64,000 nucleotides of DNA, from contig NZ_JANJQP010000001.1 in the NCBI RefSeq assembly GCF_025758695.1, positions 372,001 to 436,000 on the forward strand. Direction: 5' to 3'. This DNA is from Oenococcus kitaharae (lineage in GTDB: Bacteria; Bacillota; Bacilli; Lactobacillales; Lactobacillaceae). Below are positions 17,997 to 27,829 of this stretch, one piece after another; the stretch's first letter is position 1; every line of letters begins with the position of its first letter. The notes under the pieces are model-generated. The model was not told where the DNA came from, ran no database searches, and worked only from the letters and a program-made list of their open reading frames with translations. The position numbers were made by a program, and so were the translations under genes.

Positions 17997-18187
17997 ATGG
18001 CAAACATATCAGTGAGAACTCGAATTGAACACTTCCAAGACTTTGGTAACCATTTACCACACGCGAAAGTCTATTATCGCGAAGATTGGGGGACGCTGTA
18101 TTTTGATTTAGCTGGAAAAATGTTTGGCGTCATGTCCCCTACGCCACTGACAATGCGACGATCACACTAAAGGGCCGGCTGGAATAA
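17997..18187 (+). pseudogene. MmcQ/YjbR-like protein, truncated and frameshifted
   Basis: The start MANISVRTR...EHFQDFGNHLPHAKVYYREDWGTLYFDLAGKMFGVMS, with GAGGAA before the ATG, resembles the YjbR/MmcQ family (DNA-binding-like fold, about 115 residues). A one-base loss in the C run at 18136-18139 puts the following YATDNATITLKG in another frame. The reading then stops at 18185-18187, about 50 residues short, because the sequence changes into the tail of the opposing hydrolase gene. TTGGGC and TACTAT, 17 bases apart at 17931-17959, could be its old promoter. Confidence 0.7.
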
Positions 18188-18626
18188 CAAACGCTGGGTA
18201 AAATAGCACCAAGCCAGCAATTTGTTGAAAAATTTCGTCAGTAGCAATTGCGGACACGGCACCGCCCTGACTTTCGCCAAAAAGAAACAATCGATTATTA
18301 TTAACATAATTCAAGCTTTGTGCAAACCTAATTACTGTTAATAAATCGTTTTTTTCCGAAAAGATAGACATTCTTGTAACAGATACGCTACTTTTGCTTC
18401 TGTTACTTCGACCGCTAAAATCAAAAACGATACTAACAAAACCATTATTGGCCAGTAATCGTGCGTATTCTGCCACATCACGATATGTTTCACCAAGCCC
18501 ATGAGACAAAATTATCGTTGGCTGCGATTTTAAATCATCTTGTCGGTAACTAACGCCATATAGAACATTGCCTCCGCACTCTATTTGCAGCGTTTCCGCT
18601 AATGACTTCTGCAATATTTTCTCCAC
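18162..18626 (-). pseudogene. alpha/beta hydrolase, 3'-truncated
   Basis: 154 residues from a GTG start, containing the oxyanion HGLGE block near residue 43 and the nucleophile elbow GESQGG near residue 117. The frame ends after FYPAFVIP, before the catalytic Asp and His expected in a protein of about 250 residues. The last codons are foreign, and the end overlaps the remnant of an opposing gene, so a deletion removed both tails. It follows the NAD(P)-binding gene by 3 bases and was probably the last gene of that operon. Confidence 0.75.
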
Positions 18627-18629
18627 TTA

Positions 18630-19268
18630 CTAATAAAAACTCGGTTTGGTAAATTCGGTATTAGGTTCACCTAACCCCAAACTTTCTCGATGGTAATCTT
18701 CCTTATTACTCAGTAGATCAACCACAAATTGAGCAACTGCTTGACGAGTAACTTGAGCCTCCTTAAATGGTTCGCCTTTCTTCGTCACATGAACTGCAAT
18801 ATCATTAGTTTTATTGTAAAGCCAAGTAATCCTCAAAATGATATAGTCTAAATTACTTTTTTCTATCAAATCTGCGGAATCTTTATAACTCGTTTTCCAA
18901 ACAAGTCCTGTATTTTGCCGATACCATTTCTGAAATGGACCAGCAACTTCTTGATAAAGATCAGGCACATTCGCGGAAATAAAGCGTTTTACCCCAGTTG
19001 ATTCCAAGGCATTCACCAAACCCAAAATAATATCTGGTCCTGCTACAAAACTTAAATAAACTGCATCAACACCGATTAGTGATGCTCTAATTTTGTCAAA
19101 TTCTCTAAAATCACCGTCAATAAACGTTACTCGCGATGATTTTAAAGTTTCCAACCGTGACGAGACGCTGTGACCATATAAAACTAAATCATAATCCGTT
19201 TGGTCCAGCAAATTCCTCGCGATCATCCTTCCAATTTGACCCGCAGCACCTAAAATCAATACTTTCAT
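18630..19268 (-). CDS. NAD(P)H-binding atypical SDR-family protein
   Basis: 212 residues from ATG 19268, chosen because GAGGAGA lies 3-9 bases upstream; a GTG four codons earlier is inside that site. The Rossmann loop LILGAAGQIGRMIARNLL opens the protein, followed by DGDFREF and VDAVYLSFVAG, as in NmrA/YwnB-type NAD(P)-binding proteins. It is likely an oxidoreductase or redox sensor. It lies 18 bases after an intact aldo/keto reductase, in a unit that may start at the decayed reductase at 21040. Confidence 0.8.
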   Translation of the reverse strand: MKVLILGAAGQIGRMIARNLLDQTDYDLVLYGHSVSSRLETLKSSRVTFIDGDFREFDKIRASLIGVDAVYLSFVAGPDIILGLVNALESTGVKRFISANVPDLYQEVAGPFQKWYRQNTGLVWKTSYKDSADLIEKSNLDYIILRITWLYNKTNDIAVHVTKKGEPFKEAQVTRQAVAQFVVDLLSNKEDYHRESLGLGEPNTEFTKPSFY

Positions 19269-19286
19269 GTCTCTCCTCACCTTGCC

Positions 19287-20150
19287 TTAATCATTTGTGT
19301 GAACATTGATGGCGGTCAAAAGTTGTGCTTCGTTAGCGGCATCATCTGGATCGTAGGTACCTTTTCCCGTGTCCAAAGCCCGTATTTCAGTCATTTCATC
19401 TTCAGTCAATTTAAAATCAAAAATATCAAGATTGCTTTTGATGCGCTCAATATGAGTTGATTTTGGAAGAACAATTGTGCCTGCTTGATTTTCAAAACGC
19501 AAAATAATTTGACCAGCATTCTTCTGATATTTTTTGGCAAGCTTCTGAATAGTCTGTTCCTGCATTAAATTTTGATTTCCCTGACCCAACGGCGCCCAAG
19601 CTTCTAATTTGACATCATCATTGAATAATAATCGCCGTAATTCCTTTTGTTGAAAATATGGATTGAACTGGACCTGGTTAACGGCAGGAACAACTTCAAA
19701 CTGTGGTATTAATTTTTTCCAATATTTCGGAGTCATATTAGATACACCAACGGAACGAATTTTGCCAGCTTTCTGTGCTTCTACTAAAGCTTGCCAAGCA
19801 CCTGCAACATCACCATATGGCTGATGTAACAAATACAAGTCGATGTTATCAAGTCCCAGTTTCCTTAAAGAGCGGTCAATTCCTTTTTTAGCTGCTTCAT
19901 AGCCATAATCCTGTAACCAAAGTTTGCTAGTGACCCAAATTTGATCACGAACAACACTGCTGTCTCGGATGGCCCGCCCCACTTCTGCTTCATTAAAATA
20001 GGCAGCAGCAGTATCTATATGCCGATAACCAGCCGACAGTGCGGCACTAACCGCTTGATAAGTTGCGCCATTATTAGGAATCAAATAAGTACCAAAACCA
20101 ATCGCCGGAATTTCTTGGCCATCATTTAATTTTATTTTTGAGATATCCAT
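19287..20150 (-). CDS. aldo/keto reductase (2,5-diketogluconate reductase type)
   Basis: 287 residues. An NADPH-dependent reductase of AKR family 5 type: GFGTYLIP near residue 19, the catalytic DTAAAYFNEAEVG (Asp and Tyr) near 46, Lys in VTSKLW, His in YLLHQP near 109, IRSVGVSN, and the cofactor block VLPKSTH near 228. All tetrad residues are present, unlike in the neighbouring copy at 20166-21040, with which it shares the fold and many motifs. Substrate unknown, probably small aldehydes or ketones. Confidence 0.9.
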   Translation of the reverse strand: MDISKIKLNDGQEIPAIGFGTYLIPNNGATYQAVSAALSAGYRHIDTAAAYFNEAEVGRAIRDSSVVRDQIWVTSKLWLQDYGYEAAKKGIDRSLRKLGLDNIDLYLLHQPYGDVAGAWQALVEAQKAGKIRSVGVSNMTPKYWKKLIPQFEVVPAVNQVQFNPYFQQKELRRLLFNDDVKLEAWAPLGQGNQNLMQEQTIQKLAKKYQKNAGQIILRFENQAGTIVLPKSTHIERIKSNLDIFDFKLTEDEMTEIRALDTGKGTYDPDDAANEAQLLTAINVHTND

Positions 20151-20165
20151 AAATTTTCGTCTACC

Positions 20166-21040
<875 letters not shown>

Positions 21041-21130
21041 ACTAAAATTCTCCTTTTCTGAATTTCATCTGATGATGATGGTCTAATTATCCAACAAAAG
21101 AAGGTGCTTGAAAATTACTACTTAAGCATG

Positions 21131-21155
21131 CTAGTATACGTTTAATGTATACTAG
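21131..21155. promoter_or_regulatory. 9-bp inverted repeat between lysR and reductase genes
   Basis: CTAGTATAC (21131-21139) and GTATACTAG (21147-21155) form a perfect inverted repeat with a 7-base spacer, 11 bases before the lysR ATG. Likely an operator in the divergent promoter region. Confidence 0.55.
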
Positions 21156-21166
21156 AAGGTTGAAAT

Positions 21167-22039
21167 ATGGTTGATAACTACTTATGGCAAGAACTAGCAG
21201 CTTTTGCAAAATACGGAACATTTGCCAGGACAGCAGAAAAACTGCATATAACACAACCAACAGTCACCCGCGGCATGCAAAAATTGGAAAATGACTTAGG
21301 TGTTCAATTGTTTGCTCGGCAGCCTAATAGGATCAGTCTGACGAAAACGGGTGAGTTAGCAGCCTAAGAGGCCAAAAAAATTCTCAAAATTAATAGTCAA
21401 TCAATAGAAAGAATTCAGAATTTCGATCGGAGCCAGCAAACTATCACAGTCGGTGGCACGATTCCAGGTCCGTTAATTTTATTAAGACATTTGCAGTCAA
21501 GTTTACCTGTCCAAGTCAAAATTATGGATCAGCTGCAACAACAAAACATTCTTAGTTTACTAGGCACCAGAAAATTCACATTAATTTTATCCAATCAAGC
21601 AATTCTAACCGAGGATATCGAATCTCGTTATATTGGTAATGAGAATCTGTCAGTGAATTTAAATCAATTCATGTATCAAGCTAGCCAATCTTCTGTCACC
21701 TTTCAAGAATTAAGAGGGCTTAGTTTTCTGGTTCTCACCAATATTGGCTCGTGGAATAAGATTATTAATCAGAATATCCCCGAAACAAAATTTCTCTACC
21801 AACAGCAACAGGAAACATTCTCCGAAATTACTAAATATTCTGATTTTCCTTTTTTTAGTACGAATCTCTCGGATTTGAATCCAACATTCGAACAACTCCA
21901 GAATGATGAAGACAACCGCGTAAAAATTCCGATTACTGACAATGATGCCCACATGACAATTTATGGAAGCTACTTAAAATCGCAACGGCAGTCATTAAAC
22001 AATGTTCTTGAAAAAATTATCCAAAACTGGCCTAAGTGA
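21167..22039 (+). pseudogene. LysR-family regulator, one in-frame stop
   Basis: The N-terminus shows the LysR winged-helix pattern: FAKYGTFARTAEKLHITQPTVTRGMQKLENDLGVQLFARQPNRISLTKTGELA. A TAA at 21365-21367 follows residue 66, and the same frame then continues without interruption (EAKKILKINSQS, TITVGGTIPGPLIL) to 22039 with an effector-domain-like sequence. One base change explains the stop. AGAAGG precedes the ATG. It probably once controlled the divergent reductase operon. If read through, the product would be about 290 residues, normal for LysR. Confidence 0.82.
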
Positions 22040-22314
22040 GTATTGTGTGACAAAAATTTAGGAAATCAGCGACAAAAATGTTTCTGGCAGCATATAACTT
22101 CTAATATCAGTGTTTCACACAAATTCTCAAAAAATCTCTGTACTAGATTAATTAAGATTAACGTGCCGTTAACGTAGCATCATTCTGATACTCTTCCACT
22201 CGTCATATACATCACAGCTCACAAGTTAAGAAACAGGAATCGCTAGTTTCTTAACCATGGCAAATTTAGCGCGATTTATCCGTCATTTCGTTAATTATCC
22301 AAAATCTTCAACTT
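22040..22314. other. non-coding stretch with phased repeats and a perfect hairpin
   Basis: No ORF is visible. It holds ATTAAT, ATTAAC and GTTAAC starting at 22147, 22157 and 22168, and a perfect 10-bp inverted repeat GTTAAGAAAC / GTTTCTTAAC (22225-22255, 11-base loop) not followed by a T run. Confidence 0.5.
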
Positions 22315-22899
22315 TCATTGCCACATTTCCACCGTTGCATAAAGCAGTAAGACTGCCAGTATAATGTTCAGCACACGTTCATGACGCAGGAACAATCGCT
22401 GAAACAGAGAGCCCGCACCGGCCCAAAGCAAGTTGCAAACAGCTGTGATCAAACACATCACGATGCCGAAAATAATAATCAGAAGGCGGTGGTTCTGAAA
22501 AAGAGGGATTAAAAAGGAAATATAGCCAATTAAAAAATAAAGGATCACTTTGACGTTTGTCAGATTTAAAAGCATGCCTGCCCAAAATTGTCTATTTGAC
22601 GACACTATTTTCTGTTTCCCACGTGCATCGCTCTTTGTTCTGAAAAGGTTCATGATCAAATAAATCAGATACAAGGAACCGAGGATTTTCATCAGCAAGA
22701 CCGCCGTGGCAGAGATCGATTTTAAAAAATCAGTAAAAAAGAAAGCCAGAAAATCCAAGATAAAAAAACTGACAAACAGACCGTTTAAAAATGGCATCGA
22801 GCCGCGAAAACCGTGCTGCCTGCTTTCTTGTAAAGCCATCAAATTATTCGGATCAGGAGTAATCGCCATGATGATACTGTAAGAAAAAAAGCCGAACAT
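22315..22899 (-). CDS. LysE/RhtB-family exporter
   Basis: 194 residues with about six membrane segments. The N-terminal ITPDPNNLMALQESRQHGFRG matches the conserved loop of LysE/RhtB amino-acid exporters, and LLNLTNVKVILYFL is the second family block. GGGAGG precedes the ATG with suitable spacing. It stands alone, and its substrate is not predictable. About 230 non-coding bases separate it from the ABC transporter terminator; I see no other feature there. Confidence 0.82.
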   Translation of the reverse strand: MFGFFSYSIIMAITPDPNNLMALQESRQHGFRGSMPFLNGLFVSFFILDFLAFFFTDFLKSISATAVLLMKILGSLYLIYLIMNLFRTKSDARGKQKIVSSNRQFWAGMLLNLTNVKVILYFLIGYISFLIPLFQNHRLLIIIFGIVMCLITAVCNLLWAGAGSLFQRLFLRHERVLNIILAVLLLYATVEMWQ

Positions 22900-23072
22900 T
22901 TTGATGCCTCCCTATTGATAAATGGCTCCACTATAACACGATGAGTATGTGCGCACTGATTTGTTATCAAATAATCTCCTGAGTGTTTGTCTACATCATT
23001 GGTTACCCGTCACTTTAAAAAAATTCTGCGTGGATAATGATCAAATAACTTAAATTTCGTGCTCCTCTCCAC

Positions 23073-23103
23073 AAAAAAAGAGCAGCCAACAATGCGACTG
23101 CCC
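23073..23103 (-). terminator. terminator after ABC transporter operon
   Basis: Minus-strand GGGCAGTC pairs with GGCTGCTC (two G-U pairs) across an 8-base loop, followed by seven T residues. Confidence 0.8.
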
Positions 23104-23129
23104 CTTTATTTACTTTTATAAAAATGTTT

Positions 23130-23840
23130 TTAGTTTATCAAAACTGCTGGAGGTTTATCATCTGAAACCTTATCGGGTGAATTTTTAACAGTAAATTGTC
23201 GATTTTCTAGCATAATCTTCACATCCGCCATATCAGCTACCTTTTGGTCATGAGTGATCATGATAACAGTTTTCTTTGATTGATGAGCAACGCGCTGGAA
23301 AATCTCAGTAATCTCTTTTGTGTTCTGCTCGTCTAAATTACCGGTTGGTTCATCAGCTACTACGATTGGTGCATCTACAGCCAAGGCGCGTGCAATCGCC
23401 ACACGTTGCTGCTGGCCACCTGATAGTTTTTGCACGTTTTTCGTTGCCAATTCTCCTTCAATACCAACAGAAGCTAATAAATCTATCGCGTACTGCCGAT
23501 TGCCTGCATGTTTTGATTTCGTGATTGATAGAGCCGAAACAACATTTTCTAAAGCGGTCATATAATTCATCAAATTATAGGCCTGAAAAACGACCGTCAC
23601 GTCTTGATTTCGATATTTAGTCAAACCGATTTTACGAATGTCTTTACCGTTATAGCTGATCAGACCAGATACAGGTGAATCTAGTCCAGCTAGAAAACTG
23701 ACAAAGGTTGTTTTTCCGGATCCGGATTCCCCAACAATTGCATATAGTGTGGCAGGATCGAATTTCAGACTGACATTTTTGTATAGGTAATCATCTGGAT
23801 GGTTGAAATAATGTGTTAATTTTTGAACAGTTAATGTCAT
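23130..23840 (-). CDS. ABC transporter ATP-binding protein (MacB/LolD type)
   Basis: 236 residues. Walker [10 protein letters not shown] near residue 37, Q-loop VFQAYNLM, signature [15 protein letters not shown] near residue 140, Walker [13 protein letters not shown] and the switch histidine in MITHD are all present. Together with the adjacent FtsX-type permease it forms a MacB-like exporter, often used for peptides, antimicrobials or envelope stress. It lies 10 bases after the permease gene and ends at a strong terminator. Confidence 0.92.
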   Translation of the reverse strand: MTLTVQKLTHYFNHPDDYLYKNVSLKFDPATLYAIVGESGSGKTTFVSFLAGLDSPVSGLISYNGKDIRKIGLTKYRNQDVTVVFQAYNLMNYMTALENVVSALSITKSKHAGNRQYAIDLLASVGIEGELATKNVQKLSGGQQQRVAIARALAVDAPIVVADEPTGNLDEQNTKEITEIFQRVAHQSKKTVIMITHDQKVADMADVKIMLENRQFTVKNSPDKVSDDKPPAVLIN

Positions 23841-23850
23841 GGTTTTTCCT

Positions 23851-25332
23851 TCATTCTGAAATTAGAATCCTTTTTGGTTTGAGACTGATAATAGGAATCG
23901 CTCCTAATAATGTGGCTATAGCAACGATAACCAAACCGAAAGCGCCGAGTTCAAGCAAGGTCCCAATATTAACGTGAGTTGAGAGTTTATTTAATTGAGA
24001 GTTTCCAGTGAGAGTCGTACCAAATTGACGCATTTGACCACCGAAAGCTCTTGAATTACTTGGGTTTCCTGAGCCAGTAGCATTGCCATTCGGACCAGCT
24101 TGGTTTGGATTCCCGCCTCCAGGCCCTCCAAATCCGCTTCGTAGACTTTGCTGCGATGTATTTTGCTGAGAAATTAGTTGCTGGCCAACGCTATTACCAA
24201 AGAAACTGCCAAAAACACCAGCGAAACATAATGAAAGTACTAGCACAGAGATCGTTTCAACAAAAATTTGACCAATAATTTTTGCTTTTTCTTCACCTAA
24301 GGACATCAAGATACCAATTTCATGCCTTCTCTCACGGACCATTAAGATAAGAATGAGGGTCAGGATAGCAATCCCTGCAATGCCTACGATCCAGACAATT
24401 TTAGACGCAATCGATTCAATTGATTTCACCGAACTAGTCAGCATTTCGTAAATCTGGTCCGAAGTGGTGAGTTGCAAGTTGCCTGAGATAATTTTTTTGG
24501 CCGATTTCACAAAAGCTTTTTCTTTGCTAGAGTCTGTCAAAGTGTAAACAACGTTGGAAACTTTTCCAGCATCTCCTGCCAAACTAGAGGCAAGCGTATA
24601 ACTCGAAAAAATCGTATTTGAAGGATCTTGCATCTGGCCAAAAGTCTGATCAGTGCTTGTTTTCGCCTGGTAGATGCCCACAACCTTCAAATTTTTCACA
24701 TTACTTGATGAATCCTTCACTTTAATCGTGTCACCCACATTGATGTGGTTATTAGAAGCCAATACTTCTTCAATAATGACGTTATTTGTATTAGCGTCTG
24801 AGCTGGTAATACCTCTGCCCTTTTTCATTACATAATTTTTATTTTTGAAATTGGAATTGGCAGCAGTGGATGAAAGTCCCGAGACACTAATATCACCAGA
24901 GTCCGTGCCTTGCATCCTGCCAAATCCACCATTGCTATTTGAATTACTGCTTAAGACAGCTGTGAAAGATGAAGCATTAACACTAGCGCTAGCCGTAATC
25001 TGGTAAGCTGCGACGTTTTCTAATGAAGCTATTTTTTTGGCAGTGTTAAGTCCAATGATCGCCTCATTAATACGAAAACGGCCTACAGGCGGAGTCTGCG
25101 TTGACGAACTTGCCGAACCTTGATTCTGCTGGAACAATTTTGCCCGATTCGCAGAAAGCGTCACGGTAGTTCCAACTGCATTTTTACTGTTATTAACAGC
25201 CGTTAAAGCAGCATTCTGGATAATTAATCCCGCCAACATAAAAGTTAGTATGGCAGTCATCACCAGTACAAGTAATAATGTTTTTCCAATCCTACGCCTA
25301 AGATAAAGAAAAGCGCGTTTCACATAATCCAT
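23851..25332 (-). CDS. FtsX-domain ABC permease with Gly/Asn-rich loop
   Basis: 493 residues: one N-terminal membrane segment (about 15-40), a long extracytoplasmic MacB-PCD-like domain rich in S and N, and three C-terminal membrane segments. Between the second and third of these lies a low-complexity insert (GFGGPGGGNPNQAGPNG and similar) predicted to be outside the cell. AGGAGAA precedes the ATG. Upstream are four 11-bp-phased repeats that could bind a response regulator, but no two-component genes are in the window. Confidence 0.85.
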   Translation of the reverse strand: MDYVKRAFLYLRRRIGKTLLLVLVMTAILTFMLAGLIIQNAALTAVNNSKNAVGTTVTLSANRAKLFQQNQGSASSSTQTPPVGRFRINEAIIGLNTAKKIASLENVAAYQITASASVNASSFTAVLSSNSNSNGGFGRMQGTDSGDISVSGLSSTAANSNFKNKNYVMKKGRGITSSDANTNNVIIEEVLASNNHINVGDTIKVKDSSSNVKNLKVVGIYQAKTSTDQTFGQMQDPSNTIFSSYTLASSLAGDAGKVSNVVYTLTDSSKEKAFVKSAKKIISGNLQLTTSDQIYEMLTSSVKSIESIASKIVWIVGIAGIAILTLILILMVRERRHEIGILMSLGEEKAKIIGQIFVETISVLVLSLCFAGVFGSFFGNSVGQQLISQQNTSQQSLRSGFGGPGGGNPNQAGPNGNATGSGNPSNSRAFGGQMRQFGTTLTGNSQLNKLSTHVNIGTLLELGAFGLVIVAIATLLGAIPIISLKPKRILISE

Positions 25333-25373
25333 ATATTATATTCTCCTAACACAAAAGAGGTTATGGCTAGGGC

Positions 25374-25412
25374 ATTAAAGAATGATTAAACAAAGACTAA
25401 ATTAAGATTAAT
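25374..25412. promoter_or_regulatory. four 11-bp-phased direct repeats before ABC operon
   Basis: ATTAAA (25374), ATTAAA (25385), ACTAAA (25396) and ATTAAT (25407) recur exactly every 11 bases, the spacing used by OmpR/PhoB-type response regulators. The array is 40-80 bases upstream of the permease ATG. Confidence 0.55.
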
Positions 25413-25525
25413 TGCACCAAACATTTTCAATCGGGTTCTTCTGTCGAGTTCTTTATTTAATCCAGGTCGCTCTAAAGCTCTTTGGCTCCCCTATAATGAA
25501 TGAGTAGTCAAATATTCAATATCAC

Positions 25526-25552
25526 AAAACACCACCTGTCATGGTGTTTTTT
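25526..25552 (+). terminator. + strand terminator without an upstream gene
   Basis: AAACACCA / TGGTGTTT stem (25527-25534 and 25542-25549), 7-base loop, followed by a T run. A TATAAT at 25492-25497 lies 30 bases before it. Within 25413-25525 I see no gene; possibly a remnant of a mobile element or a very short RNA. Confidence 0.65.
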
Positions 25553-25571
25553 ATTCACTAACTAGTACAAC

Positions 25572-25604
25572 AAAAAAACTTCTAACTTATCGTTAGAAGT
25601 TTTT
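25572..25604 (-). terminator. bidirectional terminator at end of guaA operon
   Basis: A perfect 10-bp stem AACTTCTAAC / GTTAGAAGTT (25577-25586 and 25592-25601) with T runs on both strands. It ends the purA-purB-hpt-guaA transcripts. The 108 bases between it and guaA contain no ORF. Confidence 0.85.
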
Positions 25605-25712
25605 ATTTTGACATCTACTTGCAAATTGCCATGCCTCACGGGTGATTGTTAGCTCTAACCGCTACAGAGTGCTTAGAAAGCCCATAAATAAAGGGTTTCT
25701 GCTAATAACTCA

Positions 25713-27266
25713 TTATTCCCACTCTATCGTTGCGGGTGGCTTGCTCGTGATGTCGTAGACAACGCGGTTGATGTGGCCGACTTCGTTGACGATGCGTTCA
25801 GAAATCTTGCCTAATAAGTCCCATGGCAGTTTGGCAAAATCAGCCGTCATACCGTCAATGGAGGTAATGGCGCGGATGGCGATCGTCCAGTCATACGTAC
25901 GGCCGTCGCCCATAACGCCAACAGAGCGCAGGCCGGTCAGGATCGTGAAATACTGCCAGACATTATCTTCCAGGCCGGCTTTAGCGATCTCGTCACGCAA
26001 AATCGCATCGGAATCACGGACAATCGCCAGTTTTTCTTCGGTAATTTCACCCAAAATACGAATAGCCAATCCTGGACCTGGGAATGGCTGACGCCAGACC
26101 AAGGCATGCGGCATATCCAGCTCTTCACCCAATTCACGGGCTTCGTCCTTAAATAACGTGCGTAAAGGCTCGATCAATTTGAAGTGCATGTCTTTAGGCA
26201 GGCCACCGACATTATGATGGGATTTGATCGTCTGAGCCGTATCCGTCCCAGATTCAATCACATCCGTGTACAGAGTGCCCTGAGCTAAAAATTCAATCCC
26301 TTTCAGCTTCTTGGCTTCGTCATTAAAGGTCTCGATAAATTCCTTGCCGATAATCTTGCGTTTTTTCTCAGGCTCGGTCACATGCGCTAATTTAGACAAA
26401 AAACGCTGCTGTGCATCGATTTTGATAATGTTCAAACCAAACTTGCCAACCAGAGAATCCATCACCATGGCAGCCTCATTTTTACGCAGCAGGCCATGAT
26501 CAACGAAAATACAAGTCAGCTGTTTGCCGATGGCTTTATGTAAAAGAACAGCGACGACTGAAGAATCGACACCACCGGAAAGACCTAGTAAGACCTTTTT
26601 GTCGCCAACTTCAGCGCGGATTTTTTCGATCTGGTCTTCGATGAAATCTTTCATCTGCCAATTAGCCTGGCAGCCAGCAATCTTAAAGACAAAATTCTTT
26701 ATAATCTGGTTACCGTATTCAGAAAGCGTCGTCTCAGCATGGAATTGGACACCATACAGTTTCTTGTTGTCATCAGCCATGGCCGCGATTTTTGTCTTAT
26801 CTGTGCTGGCTGCAATAACAAAACCATCCGGCACGGCCTCGACAGAATCACCGTGGCTCATCAGAACTTTTTGATCTTCAGGCGTGTCAGCAAACAAAAG
26901 TGACTTTTCATCAAAATGCAATGCTGCTTGGCCGAATTCGCCGTTTCCCTGATTAGCAGTGACTTTACCGCCTGGCAAGCGATAGGCAATCAACTGCATG
27001 CCGTAGCAGACACCTAGTAGCGGAATGCCCAATTCAAACATCTCTGGATCAATCGTAAAAGCATCCTCGGCGTAGACGGATTTTGGCCCACCGGATAAGA
27101 TAATCGCTTTTGGTGCATAAGCTTTGATTTTGTCAATCGTCATCTTGCGCGATTTCAATTCGGAAAAAACGCCGAATTCACGGATTCTGCGTGTAATCAA
27201 TTGATTATATTGGCTGCCGTAATCCAGCACCAAGACTTTGTCGTATTTTTTATCGATTTCTACCAT
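25713..27266 (-). CDS. guaA: GMP synthase (glutamine-hydrolysing)
   Basis: 517 residues. Converts XMP to GMP. The N-terminal class I amidotransferase has the nucleophile Cys87 in LLGVCYGMQ and the His in GVQFHAE near residue 175. The ATP-pyrophosphatase domain has the PP-loop [11 protein letters not shown] near residue 229, and the C-terminal dimerisation domain ends in the conserved PPATIEWE. It overlaps hpt by one base (TAATG) and is last in the purA-purB-hpt-guaA unit. Confidence 0.97.
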   Translation of the reverse strand: MVEIDKKYDKVLVLDYGSQYNQLITRRIREFGVFSELKSRKMTIDKIKAYAPKAIILSGGPKSVYAEDAFTIDPEMFELGIPLLGVCYGMQLIAYRLPGGKVTANQGNGEFGQAALHFDEKSLLFADTPEDQKVLMSHGDSVEAVPDGFVIAASTDKTKIAAMADDNKKLYGVQFHAETTLSEYGNQIIKNFVFKIAGCQANWQMKDFIEDQIEKIRAEVGDKKVLLGLSGGVDSSVVAVLLHKAIGKQLTCIFVDHGLLRKNEAAMVMDSLVGKFGLNIIKIDAQQRFLSKLAHVTEPEKKRKIIGKEFIETFNDEAKKLKGIEFLAQGTLYTDVIESGTDTAQTIKSHHNVGGLPKDMHFKLIEPLRTLFKDEARELGEELDMPHALVWRQPFPGPGLAIRILGEITEEKLAIVRDSDAILRDEIAKAGLEDNVWQYFTILTGLRSVGVMGDGRTYDWTIAIRAITSIDGMTADFAKLPWDLLGKISERIVNEVGHINRVVYDITSKPPATIEWE

Positions 27267-27829
27267 TACTTAATCGTATCCAATTTTGTCGTATCAATGA
27301 TCGCAATCACGGGCAGATTGCGAAAATAACTATTGTAATCCATGCCGTAGCCGACCAAGAAAGAATTTGGCACTTGCAGGCCCGCGTAATCAATCGGGAC
27401 TTCGACGATACGAGCAGCTTTTTTATCAGTCAAGACGACCGTTGTGACTGACTTGGCGCCTTTTAACATGAAATAATCGCGCAGCCACTTCATTGTGCGG
27501 CCTGTATCGACAATCTCATCGACGACCACGACATCGCGACCTGTCATATCTGTATCGACATCATGGGTGACGCGGATGTTACCAGTCGATTCAGTGTTGT
27601 TATAAGATTTGACATCAATATAATCCAGGTCGACATCAACAGTCATTTTCCGCAGTAGATCCGTTGTAAAAATGGCTGCCCCTTTTAAGACAGAGATAAA
27701 AAGCGGCCGCGGATCAGATTCAGCAAATTTCTTGTCCAATTGATCAGCCAGATGCTGGACAACTGCCGAGATATCCGTTTCCGTGGCTAAGACTGATTTA
27801 ATCGCCGGGTGGCTCACTAACGCGTTCAT
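27266..27829 (-). CDS. hpt: hypoxanthine(-guanine) phosphoribosyltransferase
   Basis: 187 residues. Salvages hypoxanthine or guanine with PRPP to IMP or GMP. The PRPP-binding block [14 protein letters not shown] near residue 95, the SVLKGAAIF loop and the base-contacting VGYGMDYN near residue 162 are present. Its position between purB and guaA places salvage in the same transcript as the AMP and GMP branches. It overlaps purB by 4 bases (ATGA). Confidence 0.95.
   Translation of the reverse strand: MNALVSHPAIKSVLATETDISAVVQHLADQLDKKFAESDPRPLFISVLKGAAIFTTDLLRKMTVDVDLDYIDVKSYNNTESTGNIRVTHDVDTDMTGRDVVVVDEIVDTGRTMKWLRDYFMLKGAKSVTTVVLTDKKAARIVEVPIDYAGLQVPNSFLVGYGMDYNSYFRNLPVIAIIDTTKLDTIK

Noticed and set aside
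25673-25702. hairpin AGAAAGCCC...GGGTTTCT near the end of guaA as a terminator
   Set aside because: The stem has a bulge and no T run in either direction; the strong terminator at 25572-25604 explains termination better.
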